Made by a program: the position numbers and the translations under genes | The notes under the pieces: generated by a model | What the model was told of the DNA's origin: nothing | The model's database searches: none | What the model saw: only the letters and a program-made list of their open reading frames with translations | Assembly: GCA_000697335.1 (NCBI GenBank) | Contig: JNEM01007273.1 | Coordinates: forward strand, 1-17,409 | Reading direction: 5' to 3' | Length of the DNA: 17,409 nucleotides | Origin: Conidiobolus incongruus B7586 | Lineage: Eukaryota > Entomophthoromycota > Entomophthoromycetes > Entomophthorales > Conidiobolaceae | Part shown: positions 8,259 through 15,803 of the stretch, one piece after another | Numbering within the stretch: the first letter of the stretch is position 1 | How the letters are laid out: each line of letters opens with the position of its first letter

Positions 8259-10604
8259 ATGTCTGGAGCTTATATGCAAGATTGGAGGAGTACATTAACT
8301 ACACAAGAGAGAGAAAATGTTAAAACAATATTATCCCAATTTCTTCAAAGTCAGCCAAATGTAAATGTTATGCAAATAAAAGCTAGTATTGATCAATTTG
8401 AAAATGCTCTATATACTCAGTCTACCTCGAAGCAAGATTACATTGCGAAATTTCATCAAAAGGTTGCAGAGTTGAAGTCGAGAGTTGCTAATATTACTAG
8501 GATGGGAGCTGCGAATCAGGATCCCGGTAATGTTCAGCAGAGACCTCCGATGCAACAGCAGACTCAGCTGCAAAATCCCCAGGTTCAGTATCAGAACTCG
8601 CCAGTTATGTTTAATCCGGTGAGGACACCTCAGCTTTCAATGGCAAATAATCACTTGAATCCTGCTATGATGGCATCTCCCCAGTTCCCTCCTCTTAATG
8701 GAAGTCCGCAGGTTCGTCCGGTCGGTAACGGCGTTATGATGCCTGGAATGCCTCAGAATCAGCAAACTATTCATTCCCTTTCTCAAATGCAACAGCAAAT
8801 GGCTGCTGCAGCAAGTCCCCACTTGCAAGCTGTCCAGAATAGTATGAACGATCCTTCTAAAATTAATATGCTGAACGCTCAGTTTGGCAACAATGGCCAA
8901 ATTCCTCAAAGTCTTCCTCAGCAACAGCAGCAACAACAACCTCAGCCTCAACAACAGCAGCCTCAACAACAACAGCCTCAACAACAACAGCCTCAACAAC
9001 AACAGATGTTTACCAATCAGGGTGGTGTTCCTCAGTCGCTATCTCCAGCTGAGCTGGCTGCATTAATTCAAAAGGCCAAAACTGGTACTATCACTCAGGC
9101 TCAGTTACTTGTGTTGAACAACGCAATTGCTCAAGCACGTGCAAAAATGGCTGGAAATAATCAAGCTCAAATGCAAGCACAAGCACAGGCACAGGCACAA
9201 GTACAGCAGCAAATGCGTCCTCAGATGCAAATGCCTTCTCAAGCACCTGTCCAAGTGCAGCTCCAGAACGTTGGTCAGATGCAGCTCCCACCAACCAATG
9301 CTACCCAAATGACAACAGCTCAAATCGGGCAGTCTCCAGCAGTTAACCCTGTGGCATCCAATCCACAAATCCCTACCGCTCCAAATCCAACAATCCAGCA
9401 GCCCCAACAAGCCCAACAATCCCAGCAACCTCAGCTCCCCAATGTGCAAATGAATGCTCAACAGCCCATAACACATCAGCAGGCTATGAATATCAACTTG
9501 CCAATGAACATCAACCCCATGAATCTAGTTCGCCTGCCTGCGGATGTTTTCTATAAACCACAATTAATTGATGCTATTGTCAAGAGAGCAGGACTCACGC
9601 AGCAGCAGGTAAACGCATCTTTGCAGCACGTTCTCCAGCTCATCAATCGCGCAGATGCGAGTACGCCAATCCCCACGATGTCGTACCAGGTGACCGAGCA
9701 AGACGCCAAAGAGTTCCCTGAAGTTCTCAAGTCTGGAGGGATTGTGTGCAACGGTCTTGTACGTATACTAGTCTTCATCAATCACTACAGTCCCGACGAT
9801 GAGAAATTCCTTCAGGTACTAAGTGCTAGAAGGTTGCTTTCCATAATTGCCGATCATATTCGACAAGGGACTTACCTCGCAGAGTTAAATAGAGTTAAGA
9901 ATATTATTTCCACTATCGATCGCTTCTGTCGTGGCTGTTTATTCCAAATCCTTACCACCTCGTTGGGAATGACAGGTGCCAATCCGGCTCAGCAACAGGT
10001 GCAGGCTCAAGTGCAAGCTCAATCTCAAGCGCAAACACAAGCTGCGACTCAAGCTCCTCAACAGGCTCAAGTACCTCAAACCAATTTACAACAGCTCCAA
10101 ACTAATCAGAACGCTCAGCCGGTAGCTCAACCTCAGCAAGCTGCAACGGTTCCAGCAGCAAATAACCAAACACCTCAGGCTATAAACGCTGCAGAATTCC
10201 AAAATGCATTGAAACAAACTGCTCCCAAGGTTCAGAACTTAAAATTACCACAAGGCCATCAAGCTCAAGCCCAAGTTGAAGCCACTGCCCCATCCAATAA
10301 TAATCAAGCACAATCACAGCCCGTAGCATCCCCAGCCGCTGTCAAGCCAGAGCAACCCAAACCCAAACCTAGGCCTCAGCAGCCATTAGTCGCTTACCCC
10401 ACTAATAGGTCAGCTCGCCACTCCCTCGAGTATCTCAAAGACTCTCTCAACAAGCTCAAAGCCAAAGGCGACACTAACACTCTTAACGAGCTTCAGCAGA
10501 CGCTTCAGCAGTTGGCATCGGAACGCAAACATTACGATATGGACGATATCCGATACAAGCGCTACGAATTATCAGAATATATGAAGGAAGTCAAAACCAA
10601 CTAA
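8259..10604 (+). CDS. MED15: Mediator tail subunit 15-like, Gln-rich coactivator, 781 aa
   Basis: A single uninterrupted frame. Residues about 7-82 resemble the KIX domain at the N-terminus of MED15/Gal11: a DWR start, three helices and an SKQDYIAKFHQKVAELKSR segment. Known KIX domains of this kind bind acidic activators and link them to Mediator. Residues about 83-420 are Gln, Pro, Asn and Met-rich low complexity with pure and mixed Q tracts; a short ordered segment (LAALIQKAKTGTITQAQLL) sits near residue 265. Residues about 421-572 form a well-ordered, Q-poor helical region (LPADVFYKPQLIDAIVKRAG to RFCRGCLFQIL) that I cannot name. A second Q-rich linker leads to a charged C-terminal helical tail (about 712-781). 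An AATAAA lies about 80 nt after the stop. The product would be nuclear. MED15 is inferred from architecture and KIX similarity; another KIX-bearing coactivator is possible. Confidence 0.62.
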   Translation: MSGAYMQDWRSTLTTQERENVKTILSQFLQSQPNVNVMQIKASIDQFENALYTQSTSKQDYIAKFHQKVAELKSRVANITRMGAANQDPGNVQQRPPMQQQTQLQNPQVQYQNSPVMFNPVRTPQLSMANNHLNPAMMASPQFPPLNGSPQVRPVGNGVMMPGMPQNQQTIHSLSQMQQQMAAAASPHLQAVQNSMNDPSKINMLNAQFGNNGQIPQSLPQQQQQQQPQPQQQQPQQQQPQQQQPQQQQMFTNQGGVPQSLSPAELAALIQKAKTGTITQAQLLVLNNAIAQARAKMAGNNQAQMQAQAQAQAQVQQQMRPQMQMPSQAPVQVQLQNVGQMQLPPTNATQMTTAQIGQSPAVNPVASNPQIPTAPNPTIQQPQQAQQSQQPQLPNVQMNAQQPITHQQAMNINLPMNINPMNLVRLPADVFYKPQLIDAIVKRAGLTQQQVNASLQHVLQLINRADASTPIPTMSYQVTEQDAKEFPEVLKSGGIVCNGLVRILVFINHYSPDDEKFLQVLSARRLLSIIADHIRQGTYLAELNRVKNIISTIDRFCRGCLFQILTTSLGMTGANPAQQQVQAQVQAQSQAQTQAATQAPQQAQVPQTNLQQLQTNQNAQPVAQPQQAATVPAANNQTPQAINAAEFQNALKQTAPKVQNLKLPQGHQAQAQVEATAPSNNNQAQSQPVASPAAVKPEQPKPKPRPQQPLVAYPTNRSARHSLEYLKDSLNKLKAKGDTNTLNELQQTLQQLASERKHYDMDDIRYKRYELSEYMKEVKTN
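8946..9005 (+). repeat. 15-bp coding minisatellite, four units
   Basis: Four tandem copies of CCTCAACAACAACAG, the first differing by one A-to-G change, encode PQQQQ repeats inside the MED15-like gene. The near-identity at nucleotide level suggests recent slippage and likely length variation among strains. Confidence 0.9.
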
Positions 10605-10627
10605 GTAGATGTATTTTTATACTAATT

Positions 10628-10628
<1 letters not shown>

Positions 10629-10682
<54 letters not shown>
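10629..10682. repeat. (TAA)18 microsatellite between convergent genes
   Basis: Eighteen perfect TAA units lie 25 bp after the stop of the MED15-like gene, inside its probable 3' UTR. An AATAAA at 10685-10690 immediately follows and may act in 3' end formation. Confidence 0.93.
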
Positions 10683-10683
<1 letters not shown>

Positions 10684-10769
10684 GAATAAATTAATTGTAA
10701 ACAAACAAACAATTTAATAAATATTGATTCCAAATAATTTTTCATTTCGAATTTATTATTAGTATACAA

Positions 10770-13164
10770 CTATTCAATTTTATTAGTAATTCTCAACTGA
10801 TTCACAACTTCCTCGCAACTCTTAAGTAATTCTAGACCTCGGTTGTAAATTTCCGTATTCTCTTTGTTGAACATGATCGCATTATAGCACATAATTAACA
10901 AATCCAAATGAAATTCATCAATGTTGGTTATTTTCTATTCAACTATTAATTAATTTTGTAATTATAATATTATGATAATTACCTGATTTCTAATATTCGC
11001 TTTGATCGTATTCAAATCCTTTGGCTGTTTGATGAGTCGGTAGTAGTCCGGAGCGTTCGCTTCCTTAATCGGGTTTTGAAACATATTGGCATATTTGTGT
11101 GTGGACAGTTGACTCCAATTGAATAGTAAAAGTTGTTTGATTCTGTTACTGTCCTTGCTACCTCCGCCACCCGTCGTACTCGGCGTCGGCTGAGGCTGTG
11201 ATTGTTGAGATGGGGATGTAGCGTCGGAGTTAGATCCTAAATGGAGTGTTATGATTGTAATAATATGGATTTGGATTTTCGTTTACCTTCTGTGGGTTTT
11301 TCTTGCTCATCATTGTCCGATTCGCGTTTAGAAGCTTCGTCATCAACGGTTTCCTTATCATCTTCAGTTTTAACTTTTTCATCAGATTTGTCTTGAGACA
11401 CTTCCTTAATAGTTTCTTCGGATGGCGATAATGATTTGTCGCCATTGTCTTGTAGGTTGGATTCCGTTAATTCGGAATCTTCTAGATTAGTCAAATCGCT
11501 TAATTCGTCTATAAATTAATTAGTTTTGGTAGGCAATGATGTAATGATATGCAATTACTGGTTAGGTAAGATGGGTCTTCATTTTCTGTAGGTTGATCAT
11601 TGTTATCAATTTCTTTGAGTTCTAATGTTGCTTCTGTAGGCTTTTCAACTTCTTCCGTAATCATATCAGGCGTTGAGGAGGGTTTAGATTCAGATACATT
11701 CTTATTAACAAATTTTTCAATTGACTGAGTTTTCGTCGTCTCAGATTCTGATTTGATTTCCAAAGCTTCTTCATTTTCGTCCACTTCCATTTTCGTATCC
11801 TCCTCATCGGGAATCACTTGGATTTCCTCCTCAACTTTTTCATCGTTGTCAGGCTCTTCCTTTGTGGCGGCGGGTTCTTCGTCAATTTCCATGACATCTT
11901 CATCATTAGCGGATTCTTCAACCTTGGTTTCAGGCGCGTCAACTTCCATGATATCATCTCGGTCTTTAAATTCGCTAGGGGTAGGTTCCTGATTAGTGTC
12001 TTCCTCACTCTCTTCCACTTTAACTTCGGTCTCATTATCAATATTTTCGGACTTGTTGTCGGTTGTTGTTTCGACAATTTCCAAATCTGAAGGCTTCTCA
12101 ACCTCCACTGGAACTTCTTCAACTTCTGTTGTGGGTTGATCATGTTTGATTTCTTGAACAGTTTCTGATTGAGGTTCGGAATCTTTGATCTCGATTAGTT
12201 CTTCTTCCTCGGACTTTGATTCAATTTCTGTGACATTGTTATCATTTTCGTCTCGATACTGTTGTTGTGAGTCTTCGTCAACTTTCACATCATTACCCAA
12301 CTCTACAGAGCTTTCTTTGGGTGTAAAAAACTCCTCTTCATCCTTTTGGTTCTCCCCACTCTCTGAAGATTTACTCGTATTCGCATCATTATTGTCGACC
12401 TTATCATCCGCTGTCTTGGAGTCCTTTGGCAATGTTTCCGGAATAATATCACCTTCTCCCATAGACATATCCACATTAATTTGAACGTCGTCCACCTCCA
12501 TCATATTCAAATTATTCAATGTATCATCACCACCTTTAGCTTCCGGTATAGTATCGATCTGTGATATTTCATTACTGTCGCAAATGCCGATATCGGTCTG
12601 AACTTCTTGGATTTTGTTTTGAAGTTTGCTAATATAAAGGTTACCAATCGTTTTAAACAATTGAATCAAATAACTGGGATTTTTGATAGCTTCATCCAAA
12701 GTTCTATAAGGTATTAGTATAGAGCTATTATAAATTATTTAAAAATTTACTTTATATTGTCGTAACCTTCTAATCTATTATCATTCATTAGTTTCTCTAG
12801 CCTACTTTTAATCATCTAATCCAATCAATAAAAAAATTCCAATATCTATTTCGAATCAATTTACCTCAATGTTTAAACAACCCTCAAATTTTTCGAGTAG
12901 CCAATACCTCTTAAACTTCTCTAGCACTTCATCCCAAATGCTTTCACTCTGTAAATTATTGATAATACACCCCAATAAAATTAGGTCAAATTTGGGATTC
13001 CAATTAAATTCTCCATTACCATTAATATCCATTAAAGTCATTAGAGTTTCGTGTTTCATCAAAATTTTGGATTTTTTGGTATTTGGGTTCTCCGACGAAG
13101 TTGGCAGGGTACGTTTTGGGGATTTCGTGAAATAGGACCATAGCTCAGGTGTTAAATTGGACAT
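10770..13164 (-). CDS. BRD8: BRD8/Bdc1-like bromodomain protein, six exons, 716 aa
   Basis: The six exons are 12865-13164, 12751-12815, 11559-12703, 11287-11508, 10983-11236 and 10770-10934. The introns are 49, 47, 50, 50 and 48 nt, all GT...AG, and every phase matches. The N-terminus (about 50-170) has a helical SANT-like segment (FDLILLGCIINN, FKRYWLLEKF) and a possible coiled coil, as in BRD8. Residues about 170-575 are extremely acidic and disordered, with four MEVD/MEID motifs. Residues about 609-712 are a bromodomain: HKYANMFQNPI, PDYYRLIKQPKDLNTIK, then EFHLDLLIMCYNAIMFN. The acetyl-lysine-binding Asn falls at about residue 685. The HKYA...F start matches BRD8 better than BET proteins. 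BRD8 and S. pombe Bdc1 are subunits of TIP60/NuA4 histone acetyltransferase. The product would be nuclear. The gene converges on the MED15-like gene. Confidence 0.85.
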
Positions 13165-13526
13165 ATTTGGGTAAAATTAAATTATTGTGGTAATTAACAG
13201 ATTAAAGTAATAATTTTTGGTGTTGATATTGAAGATTATAGGATATTTTAATATTATTAATATTTTTCAAGTGAATAATTTGAGTAATTAAAGTGTTAAA
13301 TAATAAGAGAATAAATTCCAAAATTCAAGAAAATTTAAATTAATTGAATTGAAAATAATGATTTATGGGATAAATAATCGAAAAAGAGCCAAATGAAAAA
13401 AAATTAAAAATTGATAAAGATTAAGTTGAATGATGGAATTATGTATTATTAAAAAAATTAAAATGAATAAATTTAATTTGTATCAATATCATTAGTTAAT
13501 ATAGAAATTGTAATTTTGAGTATTAA
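13165..13526. other. Upstream region of the BRD8-like gene and 5' flank of tRNA-Thr
   Basis: AT-rich with A-run-containing sequence. It must carry the BRD8-like promoter on the minus strand. No clear TATA box, operator or further gene is visible. Confidence 0.6.
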
Positions 13527-13598
13527 GCCTCCGTGGCCTAGTGGTAAGGCGTCGCTCTCGTAAAGCGAAGATCTCCGGTTCAATCCCGGACGTGGGCA
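13527..13598 (+). tRNA. tRNA-Thr (anticodon CGU)
   Basis: A 72-nt cloverleaf. The D stem is GCCT/AGGC, the anticodon stem TCGCT/AGCGA with loop CTCGTAA, the variable loop AGATC, and the T stem TCCGG/CCGGA. The discriminator is A and there is no intron. Anticodon CGT reads ACG threonine codons. The A box TGGCCTAGTGG and the B box GGTTCAATCCC fit Pol III consensus. The acceptor stem GCCTCCG/CGTGGGC has one C-U mismatch at pair 5-68 and one U-G pair. Confidence 0.94.
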
Positions 13599-13600
13599 TA

Positions 13601-13605
13601 TTTTT
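13601..13605 (+). terminator. Pol III terminator for tRNA-Thr
   Basis: A T5 run starts two bases after the mature 3' end. Confidence 0.75.
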
Positions 13606-13867
13606 GCTGTAAGTATTTTGCTAAATTTCCATATAATTATTTATCAAATTATTTTGCTCTTTTTAGTTACTGAATCTTAAAGGAAATGTTAAATCAGCGA
13701 TTGTTAATATATTAAATATTTTATAAATAATAACAAATTACATAGGTTATATATAAATCAAAAAATGTATATTCAAAGACTTTAATGTATAAAAAATATT
13801 ATACTTTATTCCGGAGAAGCGCTAATATTAAAAAATTAATACGTTAATTACTATCGCTACGTATTAT

Positions 13868-14782
13868 TTAATGATGATTTTGACTAGGATTCAAAGGTTG
13901 ATTCTCATCAGCATCTTCCTCAAGCTCTTCAACTACGACAGTGGGTGAAACAACTTCGGGGGCAGTGCGGGTCTTTTCGTCGGCGGGGTATTCGGGAGGG
14001 GCATCAGTAGCGACACGGCCATATTCGAGGCCGCGGTCCTGTTGGCGACGACGGTAGCTGAGAATAACCATAAGGGGAAAGAGGAAGAGGGACATGCTGA
14101 GGAGTACTAAGAGACCTGACAAGGCAACGAAACTAAAGTGGCCAGAGTGGTGAAGTTTCTTGGAGCCGCAGTCGTCGAAGGGTTTGAAGAAGGTTTCGGA
14201 GTGCTCGGGTTGGAAGGTAGCGTAAGCACCTTGGTCGAGTTTGAAGGAGTCGGTATCTTGTAAATGATAGTTGACATTGGTCAAGTCAGCAGGTTCGATC
14301 CACATTAAATTGTCGTCCAACTTGGCGTCGATAGGAGTAGTGGGTTCGTCAGTGACTACAGTGTAGACAACTTCAATGTACTCGGGAGATTCTGTAGTAA
14401 CTAAAGGACCGTTGGGACTGGCCTTAAGTTGTTCGAAGGTGGGTAAATCGCCATCTTCAAGTTCAATTTCAATAATTTGGGGACCCAAATTGCTGCTAAA
14501 GGGTGCGAATAAGGAGCTGAAGAGTTCGTCCTGCTTCTTCTTAGCCTTTTCGAAGAAACTCTTGGAGGATTGGGAGAAATCTTTAAAGAGGGACTTGCTG
14601 TTATCTTCAATTTCAATAACCCAATCCTTACTCTTACTGATTGTGGTATCAAAAAGTTTGTCCATATCCTTTAACAAGGCATCCAAGTCGGGTAAGCCAG
14701 TGCTTGGAGCATGAGGCTCTGCAACAACTAATTGAGAAGCAACAGCTAATAAAGTGAAGATGTGACTGGTTGACAATTTCAT
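13868..14782 (-). CDS. Type I single-pass membrane protein with PPEY tail, 304 aa
   Basis: A single exon. Residues 1-21 form a signal peptide (basic start, LLAVASQLVVA core, likely cleavage before EPH). A luminal or extracellular part of about 190 residues follows, with amphipathic Lys/Ser/Phe-rich helices (about 35-95), acidic stretches and no N-glycosylation sequon that I see. The membrane segment is about 216-242 (FVALSGLLVLLSMSLFLF onward), followed by RRR as a stop-transfer signal, which gives a cytosolic C-terminus. The tail carries PPEY at 262-265, a PPxY motif of the kind bound by WW domains of Nedd4/Rsp5 ubiquitin ligases, then an acidic stretch (EELEEDADEN). Cys205, just before the membrane, is the only cysteine. 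I recognise no family. It may be a cell-surface, vacuolar or trafficking protein whose level is set by ubiquitin-dependent sorting; that role is inferred from the motif alone. Confidence 0.78.
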   Translation of the reverse strand: MKLSTSHIFTLLAVASQLVVAEPHAPSTGLPDLDALLKDMDKLFDTTISKSKDWVIEIEDNSKSLFKDFSQSSKSFFEKAKKKQDELFSSLFAPFSSNLGPQIIEIELEDGDLPTFEQLKASPNGPLVTTESPEYIEVVYTVVTDEPTTPIDAKLDDNLMWIEPADLTNVNYHLQDTDSFKLDQGAYATFQPEHSETFFKPFDDCGSKKLHHSGHFSFVALSGLLVLLSMSLFLFPLMVILSYRRRQQDRGLEYGRVATDAPPEYPADEKTRTAPEVVSPTVVVEELEEDADENQPLNPSQNHH

Positions 14783-14856
14783 TTTAACGCAACACTAATA
14801 AAAGAAACAAAAAATAAAAATACAAAAGGGTCAGGAATGAAAAATGAGATGTTAAG

Positions 14857-14870
14857 GGAGGGAGAATTGG
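14857..14870. repeat. 14-bp direct repeat, copy 1
   Basis: GGAGGGAGAATTGG, identical to the copy at 15137-15150 exactly 280 bp away. This copy lies about 75-88 bp upstream of the 304-aa gene start. Confidence 0.75.
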
Positions 14871-14978
14871 ATTTTTAAATTAATAAATCTGAAACTTGGT
14901 AAGATGATTTAATATTGGTCAATCTGTGCTTTTTTTGAGTGTGGACTATTTTTTGAAGTGGTGATCAACTCTGTTTTA

Positions 14979-14990
14979 TATTGATCAATA
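14979..14990. promoter_or_regulatory. 12-bp palindrome overlapping a TATA-like sequence
   Basis: TATTGATCAATA is a perfect inverted repeat about 200 bp upstream of the 304-aa gene. On the minus strand it leads into ATATAAAA. Another TGATCA core lies at about 14962. It could be a dimeric transcription-factor site; no function is shown. Confidence 0.3.
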
Positions 14991-15056
14991 AAAGGGATTC
15001 GTAATGAGTGTTATGTGGGTAGATTGAATTAGATCTTGCTTTGAACATGATGGCTC

Positions 15057-15064
15057 TTTATATA
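15057..15064 (-). promoter_or_regulatory. TATA-like box upstream of the 304-aa gene
   Basis: The minus strand reads TATATAAA in a local context richer in G and C (GGTGGGAGGAAATATATAAA), about 275 nt before the ATG at 14782. This implies a long 5' UTR if used; the ATATAAAA near 14975 is the alternative. Confidence 0.4.
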
Positions 15065-15132
15065 TTTCCTCCCACCCTTACTCCTTCCTAATCGGTAAAC
15101 GCCCTTTTTATATTGTGGAGGTAATTAAGGGT

Positions 15133-15481
15133 TTATGGAGGGAGAATTGGCGCAGGACTGAAAATTCTTAGGATATTTAAAGTTGTCAACGTTGAATAGT
15201 TTACCTTTTGTTGATTTTCATTCCGTCTAAACATTCCAAGTTGACGGCTTTCACCAATCTGACCATTTCGTCTTTTTTCATAATATCAATATCGTAACTA
15301 TTGTTATTAATTCATTCTGAAAAGTACAATAATAGATATAGAATTTGCATTTGAATCAAACTGACACAATTAAATAATCTTAATGAAATAGCCTCTCAAT
15401 TTACATCACGGCATAAATGAAAAACCCACCCTTCCATATAATACTCCTCACCATTCTTTCACCTACATTATTCCAAGTCAT
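15133..15481 (-). CDS. Candidate small spliced gene, about 64 aa, unknown
   Basis: Proposed exons are 15405-15481, 15205-15297 and 15133-15157. The last intron (15158-15204, 47 nt, GTAAAC...TTTTCAG) is convincing: it has the size of the other introns here and joins an open exon (KKDEMVRLVKAVNLECLDG) to a short last exon ending PAPILPP-stop. The first exon starts at ATG 15481 and reads MTWNNVGERMVRSIIWKGG, then a hydrophobic FFIYAV before a GTAAAT donor. The middle splice is uncertain: one 107-nt intron (15298-15404) keeps the frame, and so does a 44-nt intron plus an extra 33-nt exon with an improbable 30-nt intron. A shorter 33-aa product from ATG 15281 is also possible. No family is recognised. 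The gene ends only about 70 bp before the TATA-like box of the 304-aa gene. Confidence 0.42.
15137..15150. repeat. 14-bp direct repeat, copy 2
   Basis: This is the second copy of GGAGGGAGAATTGG. It lies within the last exon of the candidate small gene, where its complement encodes the end of PAPILPP. Confidence 0.75.
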
Positions 15482-15704
15482 ATGCTCAATATTCCTCTAA
15501 TCATTATTTATTCATAAAATTTTTCAATAATGATGTGATTTTTAAGATCTCAAAAAATCATTAAAAAATATAAAATAATGAGTATATTTATTAAGAATAT
15601 TGATATATTCTGATTAATTCATCTAAATTAATCAAGCATTAAATAAATTAAAGTCAAAATATCTTCATTGATTCAATTGATATGTATTGGGGATATAGTT
15701 TATA

Positions 15705-15803
15705 ATGATTAAAAACTTGGCACTGATTAATTTCTCTGATAAAATGTTTTTCCTTATTTTGAGCAAATTGTTTCAGTGTGACATTGTTGGATTTATGGTT
15801 TAG
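15705..15803 (+). pseudogene. Faint F-box-like fragment
   Basis: A 32-codon plus frame reads SDKMFFLILSKLFQCDIVGF before a stop. It resembles the F-box pattern L-P-x-E-x-L-x-x-I-x-x-x-L followed by D-L/I-V, minus the Pro and the downstream W. The flanks are stop-dense. If it is real, it is a relic of an F-box gene; it may be chance. Confidence 0.18.

Noticed and set aside
8637-9476. Long minus-strand frames opposite the MED15-like gene, rich in Leu and Arg
   Set aside because: They are antisense images of Gln-rich codons (CAG/CAA read as CTG/TTG and similar) and overlap a much better plus-strand gene.
11753-12484. Plus-strand Ser/Phe-rich frames opposite the acidic exon
   Set aside because: They mirror the GAA/GAT codons of the BRD8-like gene; composition and the six-exon model favour the minus strand.
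14376-14714. A 112-codon plus-strand frame
   Set aside because: It is antisense to the 304-aa membrane protein, whose signal peptide, membrane span and stop-transfer signal show the true strand.
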